Of a DNA stretch of 64,000 nucleotides, positions 17,323 through 25,755 are shown one piece after another (the first letter of the stretch is position 1; each line of letters opens with the position of its first letter). Made by a program: the position numbers and the translations under genes. The notes under the pieces were generated by a model. It saw only the letters and a list, made by a program, of their open reading frames with translations. It did not search any database and was not told the DNA's origin. Origin of the DNA: Bacteroidota bacterium (GTDB lineage: Bacteria > Bacteroidota > Bacteroidia > Bacteroidales > F082); the NCBI GenBank assembly GCA_020444415.1, contig JAHLLA010000006.1, positions 1 through 64,000 on the forward strand, given 5' to 3'.

Positions 17323-18108
17323 ATGGAATCAAAAACAATAGCATTAATCACAGGAGCCTCTTCAGGCATTGGAAAAGAGCTTGCACATATTCACGCAGAA
17401 AATGCAGGAGATTTAATTATTGTTGCAAGAAGTAAAGATAAGCTCGAAAAATTAAAACGGGAGCTTGTTGATAAACATCATATAAATGTTATAGTAATCG
17501 CCAAAGACTTGAGTTTACCTGATGCACCAAAAGAAATTTATAATGAAGTGAAAAAAGCAGGTATTGAAGTCGATTATCTAATCAATAATGCTGGTTTTGG
17601 AGGAATAGGTAAATTCCACGAACGCAATTGGGAACAGGATTTAGCGATGATCAATCTTAATGTAGTGGCACTCACAGCCCTGACTCGATTTTTCTTGCCT
17701 GACATGGTAAAAAGAAATAGTGGAAAAATTCTCAATGTTTCCTCAACTGCAAGCCTGATGCCCGGACCTTTGCAAGCGGTTTATTACGCCACAAAAGCTT
17801 ATGTTACATTCTTCAGCAATGCAATTGCCGAGGAACTGCATGATACCGGTGTAACTGTTACCGCTCTTTTACCAGGAGCTACCGAAACAGAATTCGGTAA
17901 GGTATCGGGAATGGATAAAACTTCGATGTTCAAAAAAGCGGCTTCTGCGAGAGGTGTTGCAGAAGATGGTTACAATGGCATGCTGAAGGGGAAACTGGAT
18001 GTGATTTCAGGTTTAACCTTAACCCAAAAAATGATGATAGCAACAGTGCCACTGATGCCTAAAAAAATAATACTTAGCCAAATACGAAAAATGCAGGAAG
18101 TGAAATAA
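17323..18108 (+). CDS. Short-chain dehydrogenase/reductase (SDR)
   Basis: A 261-residue classical SDR. The NAD(P)-binding motif GASSGIGKE is at about residues 10-18, NNAG near residue 90, the catalytic Ser in NVSSTAS, and the catalytic YYATK (YxxxK) near residue 153. The C-terminal region (LPGATETEF) is typical of the DltE/YqjQ-like group. It oxidises or reduces an unknown carbonyl or alcohol substrate in the cytoplasm. It is the first structural gene after the TetR regulator, with an operator-like repeat directly upstream. Confidence 0.9.
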   Translation: MESKTIALITGASSGIGKELAHIHAENAGDLIIVARSKDKLEKLKRELVDKHHINVIVIAKDLSLPDAPKEIYNEVKKAGIEVDYLINNAGFGGIGKFHERNWEQDLAMINLNVVALTALTRFFLPDMVKRNSGKILNVSSTASLMPGPLQAVYYATKAYVTFFSNAIAEELHDTGVTVTALLPGATETEFGKVSGMDKTSMFKKAASARGVAEDGYNGMLKGKLDVISGLTLTQKMMIATVPLMPKKIILSQIRKMQEVK

Positions 18109-18161
18109 TTGATTATTAATAGTATTGTATTGCTATTTCAAACATTATAAAAATTATTACA

Positions 18162-18668
18162 ATGGATTTCTTTGAACATGCTGTCGCCTGGTGTAAAGGC
18201 GAAATTTTTGAAGGAAGACTCATATTATTGTTTGGTATTATTGTATTGGTGTCTGCCTTCCTATTCTCAAAAGTGGGCGAAACACCCAGTGCAAAAGCGA
18301 TGTTATATCCTCTACTGGTAATTGGAATCTTGTTTGTTGGTATAGGAGGAATAATGTCCTATTCCAATCCAAAACGGATTGTTGAATTCGAAACAGCTTA
18401 TGCAGAAAACTCGAAAGCATTCATACAATCAGAAAAAGAAAGAGTTGAAGGCTTTCAATACATGTACACAGTTACATTGATCATCGCAACATTGAGTTTT
18501 ACATTTGCGATGCTTGTTTTTTGGTTTTCAAGCAGTCCTACACTAAAAGCCGTTGCTATTGCCGTAGCAATATTTGGTATTTCAGGTCTTGTTATCGACT
18601 ACTTTTCCGAGGAAAGAGCCGCAATATATTACGAAATAATTGTTGAAACGATTGATAAACAAGAGTAA
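18162..18668 (+). CDS. Membrane protein of unknown function, about four TM segments
   Basis: A 168-residue protein with hydrophobic segments at about residues 20-37, 46-65, 103-122 and 127-146, joined by a charged central segment (NPKRIVEFETAYAENSKAFIQSEKERVEGFQ) that probably forms an amphipathic helix. No enzymatic motif is visible and I do not recognise the family. Spacing (53 bases after the SDR and 12 bases before the epimerase-like gene) suggests one transcript with the TetR-linked group. Confidence 0.75.
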   Translation: MDFFEHAVAWCKGEIFEGRLILLFGIIVLVSAFLFSKVGETPSAKAMLYPLLVIGILFVGIGGIMSYSNPKRIVEFETAYAENSKAFIQSEKERVEGFQYMYTVTLIIATLSFTFAMLVFWFSSSPTLKAVAIAVAIFGISGLVIDYFSEERAAIYYEIIVETIDKQE

Positions 18669-18680
18669 AGTAAAAATATT

Positions 18681-19355
18681 ATGAATAAAAGAGTCATCAT
18701 CACTGGAGCAACCGGAATGGTTGGAAAAGGGGTATTGTTTGAATGTCTCAATCATAAATCGATCAGTGAAGTACTGGTTATCGGAAGAAATGCAGTAGAT
18801 GTAGACCATCCGAAACTGAAACAATTGGTACACAAGGATTTTTCAGATTTCAGAACTGTAAAAGAACAATTGACAGGCTATAATGGTTGTTTTTATTGTT
18901 TGGGGATCAGTGCAGCCGGATTGAATGAAGATCAGTACAGGAAAATTACTTATGATTATACATTGGCACTTGCTAAGGTGCTTTTGGAACTAAACCCGGG
19001 AATGACTTTCAATTATGTTTCGGGGCAGGGAACTGATTCTTCTGAACAAGGTAGGGTGATGTGGGCAAGAGTAAAAGGAAAAACCGAAAATGATATACTG
19101 AACCTTGGTTTTAAGCAAGCATTTGCTATAAGACCCGGAATGATCATCCCCTTAAAGGGAATAAAATCACGGACAAAAAGCTACCAGTTTATGTATGATT
19201 ATTTTATGTGGCTGGTGAAACTGATCAAGGCCCTTTCACCTAATTCTGTTGTAAATACAACTCAAATCGGTTTAGCCATGATCAATTCAATGGATAAGGG
19301 TTACGCTAAAAAAGTATTGAGGCCGAAGGATATCATTATTTTATCAGAAAAGTAG
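18681..19355 (+). CDS. Atypical SDR / NAD(P)-binding epimerase-like protein
   Basis: A 224-residue atypical (NmrA/HSCARG-like) SDR. The Rossmann glycine motif is GATGMVGKG (residues 8-16). The classical YxxxK is not obvious; the sequence instead has YVSGQGTDSSEQG and ARVKGKTE, as in the short 'epimerase' proteins widespread in Bacteroidota. It probably acts on a small carbonyl compound or serves as a redox sensor. It starts 12 bases after the membrane protein gene and is the last member of the TetR-linked group. A following 144-base gap has no terminator that I can see. Confidence 0.82.
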   Translation: MNKRVIITGATGMVGKGVLFECLNHKSISEVLVIGRNAVDVDHPKLKQLVHKDFSDFRTVKEQLTGYNGCFYCLGISAAGLNEDQYRKITYDYTLALAKVLLELNPGMTFNYVSGQGTDSSEQGRVMWARVKGKTENDILNLGFKQAFAIRPGMIIPLKGIKSRTKSYQFMYDYFMWLVKLIKALSPNSVVNTTQIGLAMINSMDKGYAKKVLRPKDIIILSEK

Positions 19356-19499
19356 AAGAATAAAAGAAGGACTGAATATTGGAATTCTAAACCTGACGAT
19401 TCTGCGCATACGCAATTAATTTTCGCTCCAAAACAAATAGAATTCAAATTTGTTATATTGTTTTAGGTTAGTATACATACGTTTTTATAATTAAAGAAT

Positions 19500-20408
19500 A
19501 TGAAGAAAGAAAAATGGACCACAGAGAATATGCCTGATCTGTCTGGCAAAGTAATAATCGTAACCGGCGGCAACAGTGGCCTGGGATATGAATCAGTAAA
19601 AGCTTTTGCTAAAAAAGGAGCGGAAGTCATCCTGACCAGCAGGTCTCTTGAAAAGGGAGAGAATGCGAAAAATGAAATTGGAAAATCAAAAGGCAAAATA
19701 AGTGTTATGCAACTTGATTTGTCAGATCTGAATTCGATTCGTAAGTTCTCGGCCAAATTCCACGAAAATTACAAACAACTGGATGTACTGCTCAACAACG
19801 CAGGGATTATGACAACACCTTACTTTTTAACAAAAGATGGTTTTGAAGCCCAAATGGGAACCAACCACCTCGGGCATTTCGCACTGACAGGATTATTGTT
19901 CGACCTGCTTAAGAAAACAACGGGTTCCAGAATTGCAAATGTAAGCAGCTCTGCCCATAAGCAAGGTAAAATGGATTTCGACAATTTGTTGTTTGAAGAG
20001 GGAAAAGGATATTCACCCCTAAAATCTTATGGACGGTCAAAATTATCTAACCTGTTGTTTACCTACGAACTACAAAGAAAACTGGAACAAAATGGGATTC
20101 ATTCAATGGCTGTTGCCGCTCATCCCGGGGTAGCTCAAACCAACCTGGCAAGATATCTTGATGGGAAGTTTTGGTTTAAATTGCTAATGCCTGTTTTTAA
20201 ATTGATTTCACAGGATCAGGCGCAGGGGGCATTGCCGCAAATAAGAGCATCTGTTGATCCGAATGTAAAGGGTGGACAGTATTATGGACCGCACAGAGGG
20301 ATGAAAGGTGATCCGGTTATTGTAGAATCAAATGCAGCATCGCATAACAAAGAAGATGCGAAAAGACTTTGGGAGGTTTCAGAAAAGCTAACCGGGGTTC
20401 ACTTCTAA
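19500..20408 (+). CDS. Short-chain dehydrogenase, retinol-dehydrogenase/WWOX-like
   Basis: A 302-residue SDR of the oxidoreductase group that resembles retinol dehydrogenases and WWOX. Motifs are TGGNSGLGYE (about residues 22-31), LLNNAGIM (about 96-103), NVSSSAH and the catalytic YGRSK (YxxxK, about 179-183). The 300-residue length and the C-terminal GQYYGPHRGMKGDP region fit that subgroup. Its substrate is unknown. It has no clear TAnnTTTG element upstream. It stands between the TetR-linked group and the metal-oxyanion importer and need not belong to either. Confidence 0.9.
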   Translation: MKKEKWTTENMPDLSGKVIIVTGGNSGLGYESVKAFAKKGAEVILTSRSLEKGENAKNEIGKSKGKISVMQLDLSDLNSIRKFSAKFHENYKQLDVLLNNAGIMTTPYFLTKDGFEAQMGTNHLGHFALTGLLFDLLKKTTGSRIANVSSSAHKQGKMDFDNLLFEEGKGYSPLKSYGRSKLSNLLFTYELQRKLEQNGIHSMAVAAHPGVAQTNLARYLDGKFWFKLLMPVFKLISQDQAQGALPQIRASVDPNVKGGQYYGPHRGMKGDPVIVESNAASHNKEDAKRLWEVSEKLTGVHF

Positions 20409-20459
20409 TTCTAAAAGAAAGCAAGTGCTTATTTAGATTACAAAATATTGATAAAATAG

Positions 20460-20467
20460 TAATTTTG
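20460..20467 (+). promoter_or_regulatory. -10 element (TAATTTTG) of the tungstate/molybdate importer operon
   Basis: A full TAnnTTTG match, 30 bases before the start of the binding-protein gene. No good -33 TTG is found at the expected spacing. Confidence 0.5.
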
Positions 20468-20497
20468 AATCCGCAAATTGAAACTAATTAGCCCAAC

Positions 20498-21439
20498 ATG
20501 ATTCAAAAATACATTGCTTTTTTTCTGGGATGCCTGTTTTTTATATCGACATCATGTCAGCGACAGCAAGAAGTGATCAAGGTATTTCATGCCGGAAGTC
20601 TGTCAGTTCCATTGCATGCCATTGCTGACGCTTACGAAAATTTGCATCCTGGTGTTAAAGTCCAGTTGGAAGGTGCCGGTAGTTTAACCTGTATCAGAAA
20701 AATAACAGAGTTGCATAAAGTCTGTGATGTGCTTGCCGTGGCTGATTATGCGCTGATCGACCAGTTGATGATCCCTGATTATACGAACTTTAATATTTTG
20801 TTTGCCGGTAATAAAATGGCGATCGGATACAAACCCGGATCAACGTGGGGTGAAAAAATCAATGAAACCAATTGGCATGAGATTCTTTTGAGAGAAGATG
20901 TGCACTTTGGCCGCTCAAACCCGGATCATGATCCTTCAGGCTACAGAACCGAGATTGTGATGGGACTGGCAGAAAAACAATTACAAATTTCCGGTTTACA
21001 ACAAAGTTTACTGAATAAAGATCAGAAATTTATTCGTCCGAAAGGTACCGAGTTGCTTCCCTTATTGGAAACAGGAACCATTGATTTTATATTTCATTAC
21101 AGCTCGGTTTTACAACAGCACAACTTGTCCGTCCTGCGGCTACCCGACAGCCTCAACCTGAGTAATCCTGCCCTCGACGACTGGTATGCTTCCGTTTGTA
21201 CCGAGGTGGATGGAACAAGCCGTGAACAACGCATCACCAAGTGTGGCGAAGCAATGGTGTATGGTATCTGTCTTCCGGATAATGGAAACAATCCCAGTGG
21301 TGCAACCAAATTCCTGCAATATGTGCTGACAAACGGTAGAGATATTTTGGAAAAGCATGGGCAACCTACTATTCAGCCTGTTCTATCGCCAAAATCAATA
21401 GAAATTCCAGCATGGTATTCATCTAACATTATAAATTAA
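20498..21439 (+). CDS. wtpA: Tungstate/molybdate-binding lipoprotein of an ABC importer (WtpA-like)
   Basis: A 313-residue periplasmic binding protein anchored by a lipid (signal ending ISTSC, Cys20). It matches the WtpA/ModA oxyanion-binding group: VFHAGSLSVP, GAGSLTCIRKITEL, DVLAVADYALIDQLM, FAGNKMAIGY, NWHEILLREDV and the diagnostic DPSGYRTEIVMGLAE. It captures tungstate or molybdate in the periplasm and delivers it to the permease encoded two genes downstream. WtpA-type proteins prefer tungstate in archaea, but preference cannot be read here. It is the first gene of a four-gene run with spacings of 4, 3 and -14 bases, certainly one operon. Confidence 0.9.
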   Translation: MIQKYIAFFLGCLFFISTSCQRQQEVIKVFHAGSLSVPLHAIADAYENLHPGVKVQLEGAGSLTCIRKITELHKVCDVLAVADYALIDQLMIPDYTNFNILFAGNKMAIGYKPGSTWGEKINETNWHEILLREDVHFGRSNPDHDPSGYRTEIVMGLAEKQLQISGLQQSLLNKDQKFIRPKGTELLPLLETGTIDFIFHYSSVLQQHNLSVLRLPDSLNLSNPALDDWYASVCTEVDGTSREQRITKCGEAMVYGICLPDNGNNPSGATKFLQYVLTNGRDILEKHGQPTIQPVLSPKSIEIPAWYSSNIIN

Positions 21440-21443
21440 CCCA

Positions 21444-22508
21444 ATGAAAAAAATTCTTGTATCAAATTTAGCCATCATCACGATCTTTTTCCTTTTTGGA
21501 AAATGTACAACAATATCAAATGAAAAAAAACCAACTGCATTATTACCTGCAGTTGATACAATTGACGCTACCAATGATTTTTATGATAATGAAGCAACAC
21601 ATTTACTGCCTTTGGAAAAAATTATTGTGGATGGTGAAACTAAAGTCCAAGTAGAAATCGATTTGACCAGCTTGCCATTGCATTCGGTGATTGTAAAAGA
21701 AACAGCGTGGACTGCCGACAGTAACAAATTTATAGGTGCTTATCGATATGACGGACCTTCACTTTATGACATTCTGAATACTGTACCTTTAATAAAAAAA
21801 AATGCAGAAAAGTTTAACCCGATCATAGATGCATACGTTGAGGTCAGTAATGATGCGGGAGAAAAAGTAGTATTTAGTTGGGGAGAAATATTTTACCCGA
21901 TTCACCGTCATGAAATCATTATTGGAACCCGGGTGATGCAAATTGTTCCCAGCAAAACCAAAGAGTATTGGCCTTTGCCCGAAGAACCCCGGATGATTGC
22001 TGCGGCTGACTTGCTCACAGAAAGAAACATTAGCAATCCAAGCCGAATTACCATAAAATCTCTTGATCAATATTTTGAAGTGAATCGTGAATTAAACCCG
22101 ATGGTCTCCGAAAGCCTGGGAATTTATAAGGATGGACAGGAAGTGTCGCGTATTTCGGACATGCCTGAAGACAATGAAATCACTTATCCCAATATATTTT
22201 ATGGCCGGGGACGCGGAATTCATGCTGTTACACCATTTAGAGGAGTTTTGCTGAATAACCAACTTGCGTCTTTTTTCCCAATAAGCCGTGAAGCATTAAA
22301 AACCGGAATGTTTACTATTTCTTCAGTGGACGGTTACCGTGCAGCATTCACATACAGTGAAGTTATGAACAGGAATGACCAGTCGGAAGTGTTATTAATT
22401 GACAAAGGTGAAACTGACGGCGGACGTTTCATTATCTATCCTTCGGCAGACTTTTTTTCGGACAGGGCCGTAAAATCCATCGATGGAATCTGGTATAATG
22501 AACTGTAA
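21444..22508 (+). CDS. Lipoprotein with sulfite-oxidase-like (molybdopterin-domain-like) repeats, importer-linked
   Basis: A 354-residue exported protein with a hydrophobic signal and a possible lipidation cysteine at residue 21 (FGKC, a weak lipobox). Two segments resemble the sulfite-oxidase molybdopterin fold: YRYDGPSLYDIL with DAYVEVSNDAGEKVVFSWGEI (about residues 93-150), and FRGVLLNN with ISSVDGYRAAFTYSEVMNR (about 265-315). No cysteine lies where SUOX enzymes ligate molybdenum, so catalysis is doubtful. It sits between the oxyanion-binding protein and the permease, four and three bases from them. I infer a role in sensing, storing or delivering the metal or cofactor; this is a hypothesis. 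Confidence 0.65.
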   Translation: MKKILVSNLAIITIFFLFGKCTTISNEKKPTALLPAVDTIDATNDFYDNEATHLLPLEKIIVDGETKVQVEIDLTSLPLHSVIVKETAWTADSNKFIGAYRYDGPSLYDILNTVPLIKKNAEKFNPIIDAYVEVSNDAGEKVVFSWGEIFYPIHRHEIIIGTRVMQIVPSKTKEYWPLPEEPRMIAAADLLTERNISNPSRITIKSLDQYFEVNRELNPMVSESLGIYKDGQEVSRISDMPEDNEITYPNIFYGRGRGIHAVTPFRGVLLNNQLASFFPISREALKTGMFTISSVDGYRAAFTYSEVMNRNDQSEVLLIDKGETDGGRFIIYPSADFFSDRAVKSIDGIWYNEL

Positions 22509-22511
22509 AAA

Positions 22512-23306
22512 ATGAGACAGGGTAACCGAATACATATCTTTTCTGTATTTATGATGATGGCAGGTGCGCTGGTGTTGCTTTTTGTGATCGCACCACTGGC
22601 AGGCATGTTTTTACACACAAGTGGCAGCAGTATTGCTGAAGCGCTTCAGGATAACGAAGTAACACATAGCATACTGCTTACCCTGGGAAGTGCTATGGCG
22701 GCGACACTGATCTTTGGTCTAGGAATTATTCCTCTGGCCTGGCTCATGGCACGCCATACTTTTCGCGGAAAACGTATCATACAGGGAATTATTGACTTGC
22801 CTGTGGTTATCCCACATAGTGCAGCAGGCATCGCATTGCTCAGTGTGGTGTCAGAAAACGCCATCTTTGGAAAAGCAGCTGCAGGATTGGGATTTAGCTT
22901 TATAGGAACCATTGGAGGTGTTATCATTGCTATGGCATTTGTCAGCCTGCCGTTTCTCTTTAATGCAGCACGAGATAGCTTTGAGTCCATTGACCGTCGC
23001 CTCGAGTATGCAGCCATGAATTTGGGGGCTTCACCGGCCAAAACATTCTTCACTATTTCTTTGCCGTTGGCTAAAAATGGTATTGTTTCAGGAATGATCA
23101 TGATGTTTGCACGTGGCATGAGCGAATTTGGTGCAATTGTCATCATTGCCTATTACCCGATGGTTACCCCGGTTATGATTTACGACCGTTTTGCTTCTTT
23201 TGGACTGGAAGCCTCACGACCCATCGCCCTGCTTTTTATTTGTATTGCATTGATTGTATTTATCTTAATTCGCCTTTTTACACGCCCACGCTATGCTGCA
23301 CGTTAA
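22512..23306 (+). CDS. wtpB: Tungstate/molybdate ABC importer permease
   Basis: A 264-residue inner-membrane permease with about six TM segments. The ABC-permease EAA loop is clear (DRRLEYAAMNLGASPAKTFFTISLPLAKNGIVSG, about residues 160-193), which docks on the ATPase. It resembles ModB/WtpB. The final 14 bases overlap the start of the ATPase gene, so the two are translationally coupled. It imports the oxyanion delivered by the binding protein encoded first in the operon. Confidence in permease function is high; substrate rests on the binding protein. Confidence 0.9.
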   Translation: MRQGNRIHIFSVFMMMAGALVLLFVIAPLAGMFLHTSGSSIAEALQDNEVTHSILLTLGSAMAATLIFGLGIIPLAWLMARHTFRGKRIIQGIIDLPVVIPHSAAGIALLSVVSENAIFGKAAAGLGFSFIGTIGGVIIAMAFVSLPFLFNAARDSFESIDRRLEYAAMNLGASPAKTFFTISLPLAKNGIVSGMIMMFARGMSEFGAIVIIAYYPMVTPVMIYDRFASFGLEASRPIALLFICIALIVFILIRLFTRPRYAAR

Positions 23307-23997
23307 AGAAGTATCCATATACGTCGGAACATTTGCCGTGAACTCGGCATCTTTCCATATTAAAAAAGGCGAATATTATTTTCTTCTTGGCGAGAGTGGA
23401 TCAGGAAAATCATTGCTTCTGGAAGCCATTAGCGGCACCAGAAACATACAAAAAGGTAACATTATAGTAGCAGGCGAAGATATTACCAATCAGCCGTTGA
23501 ATAAACGAAATGTTGGGATTGTTTTTCAGAACCTTGCATTATTTCCACATAAAAAAGTATTTAAAAACATCGCATTTTCGTTGAACTGCCGAAAACTCGG
23601 CAAAAAAGAAATTGATTTTGAAGTACATCAAATGGCGGAAAAACTGGGTATTTCAAAACTGCTTCAGCGTTATCCTGAAACTTTAAGCGGGGGAGAACAT
23701 CAGCGGGTAGCATTGGCCCGAACCCTCATTATGAAGCCAGCTGTATTATTGCTTGACGAACCTTTGTCGTCGCTTGATATTTTGCTGAAAGAAGAAATGG
23801 TAGCTTTACTAAAGGAAATTCATCAGCTAGGTCAAACTATTTTACACGTAACACATGATTATCATGAAGTTGCCCAACTGGCGGATAGAATATCAATAAT
23901 TGAAAACGGGCAGATTTTGCAAACAGGGACCCGGCTCGAAATTTCAAAAGCACCTCGCAACCGGCTGGCACACCGAATCAGCAATCCATTCTTATAG
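23293..23997 (+). CDS. wtpC: Tungstate/molybdate ABC importer ATP-binding protein
   Basis: A 234-residue ABC ATPase. In order: Walker A GESGSGKS (about residue 34), Q-loop VFQNLALFPH, signature LSGGEHQRVALAR, Walker B VLLLDEPLSSLD, and the switch histidine in HVTHDYHE. It lacks the C-terminal TOBE regulatory domain of ModC/WtpC (family members are usually about 350 residues), so regulation by bound oxyanion is not expected in this subunit. ATG 23293 overlaps the permease gene by 14 bases. It is the last gene of the operon and faces a convergent yceI-like gene across a terminator. Confidence 0.9.
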   Translation: MLHVKEVSIYVGTFAVNSASFHIKKGEYYFLLGESGSGKSLLLEAISGTRNIQKGNIIVAGEDITNQPLNKRNVGIVFQNLALFPHKKVFKNIAFSLNCRKLGKKEIDFEVHQMAEKLGISKLLQRYPETLSGGEHQRVALARTLIMKPAVLLLDEPLSSLDILLKEEMVALLKEIHQLGQTILHVTHDYHEVAQLADRISIIENGQILQTGTRLEISKAPRNRLAHRISNPFL

Positions 23998-24021
23998 TTA
24001 AAATACCTCTATGGAATGCCA

Positions 24022-24056
24022 TAAAAAAACCGGCCCTGCAATAATCAAGGCCGGTT
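24022..24056 (-). terminator. Rho-independent terminator of the yceI-like gene
   Basis: AACCGGCC (24028-24035) pairs with GGCCGGTT (24049-24056) around a 13-base loop. On the minus strand the stem runs into seven consecutive T residues. It may also stop plus-strand transcripts of the importer operon, though without a T run on that side. Confidence 0.85.
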
Positions 24057-24075
24057 AGGGAATATATAATTACAG

Positions 24076-24666
24076 CTATAAAGCTGAAGTATTTTCATCA
24101 ATGGTTGCAATCTTCACGGTCATGGTAAAATCATCATAGATCATTTTATCACCTAAATTGTCAAAAAAGGATCCTGATCCATAGCGTACATCATATTTTG
24201 ATCTGTCAACAACAATTTCTGCCATAAACCAATTACCGTCTTTTTGAGCATCAAACTCAATCGGATGCGTTATATCTTTAATTGTTAAATGTGCTTTTAT
24301 TTTCGCTTTGCCATTGCTGAATTTTTCACTGCTTTTAATTTCAAGTTTGGCGGTTGGAAATTTTTCAACACCAAAAAAATCGTCTGATTTTAAATGGTTC
24401 ACAAGCTTGGTATTATATTCAGCATCTTCCAGGTCGGTATTTGTGATGCTGCTCATATCAATAACAAACTTACCGCCGGTTAATTTATCATTGTTCCAAC
24501 TTAACCATCCTTCTTTAAGTTCGATCATACCATCATGTTCTCCGGTCACTTTTTCACCATGCCAGGCAAGTGTTGATTTTTCTGTGTCTACTGTCAAATT
24601 TTGTGCAAACAATCCTGTTGTTGCAAGGATCATTACAAAAGCTACTATTGATTTTATTTTTTTCAT
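24076..24666 (-). CDS. YceI-family periplasmic lipid-binding protein
   Basis: A 196-residue exported YceI protein. The signal peptide ends at FAQN (residues 1-22). The mature part shows the family pattern: LTVDTEKSTLAWHGEKVTGEHDG at the start, GGKFVIDMSSITNTDLED, the LKSDDFFGVEKFPTAKLEIKS core, KIKAHLTIKDITHPIEFD, and a final FTMTVKI strand. YceI proteins are lipocalin-like barrels that bind isoprenoid chains such as polyprenyl pyrophosphate or quinones in the periplasm. It has its own terminator. No clear promoter element is visible upstream. Confidence 0.92.
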   Translation of the reverse strand: MKKIKSIVAFVMILATTGLFAQNLTVDTEKSTLAWHGEKVTGEHDGMIELKEGWLSWNNDKLTGGKFVIDMSSITNTDLEDAEYNTKLVNHLKSDDFFGVEKFPTAKLEIKSSEKFSNGKAKIKAHLTIKDITHPIEFDAQKDGNWFMAEIVVDRSKYDVRYGSGSFFDNLGDKMIYDDFTMTVKIATIDENTSAL

Positions 24667-24830
24667 TTTATTTCGTGTTTAATGTGTTTATTACTTTTTC
24701 AATTGACGTAAGAGTTATTCATTCCTTACAAATCCATTAATTATTATTTAATAACAAATGAAAATGGTTTTGGTTCAATCATTAATTCAAGAAAGATTGA
24801 CATAAATCAATTATAGATCCATTTACGCTG

Positions 24831-24859
24831 TTCGCCGACCAAATCAGACCATTCGCCGA
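24831..24859 (+). promoter_or_regulatory. Direct repeat TTCGCCGA x2 upstream of the repeat-protein gene
   Basis: TTCGCCGA occurs at 24831-24838 and again at 24852-24859, exactly 21 bases apart (two helical turns). The second copy ends 31 bases before a -10-like element (24890-24897). The arrangement fits two activator subunits bound side by side on one face, as LytTR-type response regulators do. The identity of the regulator is inference. Confidence 0.5.
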
Positions 24860-24889
24860 AAATGCCTTTCCTGTGGGCATAAATGCCTG

Positions 24890-24897
24890 TAATTTAG
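24890..24897 (+). promoter_or_regulatory. Near-consensus -10 (TAATTTAG) of the repeat-protein gene
   Basis: TAATTTAG differs from TAnnTTTG at one base and lies 31 bases before ATG 24928. A weak -10 combined with an upstream paired site is typical of an activator-dependent promoter. Confidence 0.45.
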
Positions 24898-24927
24898 CAC
24901 TCAGAAACAAATTAAAAAACTATAGAA

Positions 24928-25410
24928 ATGAAAACACAACTACAATTTACAGCCCTCGCAACTTTAATCGTTGCTTTAAGTTTTAGCCTGAATGCTTCAA
25001 CAATAATTCTTGAACCGGAGACATACATCAACGACATTCCTTTTGATACTGAAAAAATTGCTGCGGAGTATTTATACAATCAAGCTGTAGCAGAAACATT
25101 TGAACTGAATGAGGAAGCCTATATTGATGATATTCCTTTTAACACGGAATGCATTGCGGCCAACTGCATCTATCATAAAGCATTGCAAGTGAAATTTGAT
25201 TTTGAAGAAGAGTCCTATATTGATGACATTCCGTTTGATACTGAAAAGATAGCCTTGCAAAGTACATATGAAAAGGCATTAAAAGAAGAATTCACTTTGG
25301 CTGACGAACATTATATTGACGACATTCCTCTGGAACTGATGCATATGAAAACACAATCAATCGATTTAATATCAAATGAACTAAATACACTATTTGCAAG
25401 AGTAAAATAG
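24928..25410 (+). CDS. Secreted protein of four exact-period 32-residue repeats, unknown function
   Basis: A 160-residue protein. Residues 1-24 are a signal peptide (SFSLNAS). The mature part is four repeats with an exact 32-residue period beginning at residues 33, 65, 97 and 129: YINDIPFDTEKIA, YIDDIPFNTECIA, YIDDIPFDTEKIA and the degenerate YIDDIPLELMHM. Between cores lie helical spacers with an Ala-Leu/Val-Lys-Phe pattern. The second repeat alone has two cysteines (CIAANC), which could form a disulfide. I know of similar short Bacteroidota proteins with YIDDIPF cores but of no function. Its weak promoter with paired direct repeats suggests tight induction. Confidence 0.8.
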   Translation: MKTQLQFTALATLIVALSFSLNASTIILEPETYINDIPFDTEKIAAEYLYNQAVAETFELNEEAYIDDIPFNTECIAANCIYHKALQVKFDFEEESYIDDIPFDTEKIALQSTYEKALKEEFTLADEHYIDDIPLELMHMKTQSIDLISNELNTLFARVK

Positions 25411-25755
25411 CATGGATGAAAAGGTTGGTTTTAGTTTATTTTCTGAAAATTAACGGATTGGCAAAGCTGATCCGTTAATGCACTTCAATAAAAAAAAGGG
25501 TCAGAAAGGTCTCCAAACCTTCTGGCCCTTTTTATACAGAGCAAGCAGCTCACCAATGTATTTCTTAGAGAGGAAATGGTGTGAGGGTTTATACTGCACT
25601 TCAATTCAGAAAGTTTCAATTTGATTGTGTTTTTCTCCGCAATATGAATAATCATTCCAGTACCCATATGTTAAATAAATCCTAAATTACTGAAAATGAT
25701 AGTGTTTTAAAATATATATCGTCATATTTGGGAAAAACTAATCAAATAAACACCA
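25411..25755. other. Intergenic region with two hairpins and no credible gene
   Basis: A perfect 9-base inverted repeat, TTAACGGAT/ATCCGTTAA (25450-25458 and 25470-25478), lies after the repeat-protein gene, followed by a bidirectional terminator (listed separately). The rest has no coding potential that I accept. Near the right end CATATTTG (25723-25730), one base from the -10 consensus, may serve the peroxiredoxin gene. Confidence 0.6.
25490..25534 (+). terminator. Strong bidirectional terminator hairpin
   Basis: AAAGGGTCAGAAAGG (25495-25509) pairs with CCTTCTGGCCCTTT (25518-25531) with one wobble and one bulge around an 8-base loop. An A run precedes and a T run follows, so it can act on both strands. 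It lies 85 bases after the repeat-protein stop codon. Confidence 0.75.

Noticed and set aside
25485-25667. 60-residue minus-strand frame in the gap after the repeat-protein gene
   Set aside because: It covers the bidirectional terminator hairpin and has no protein-like features.
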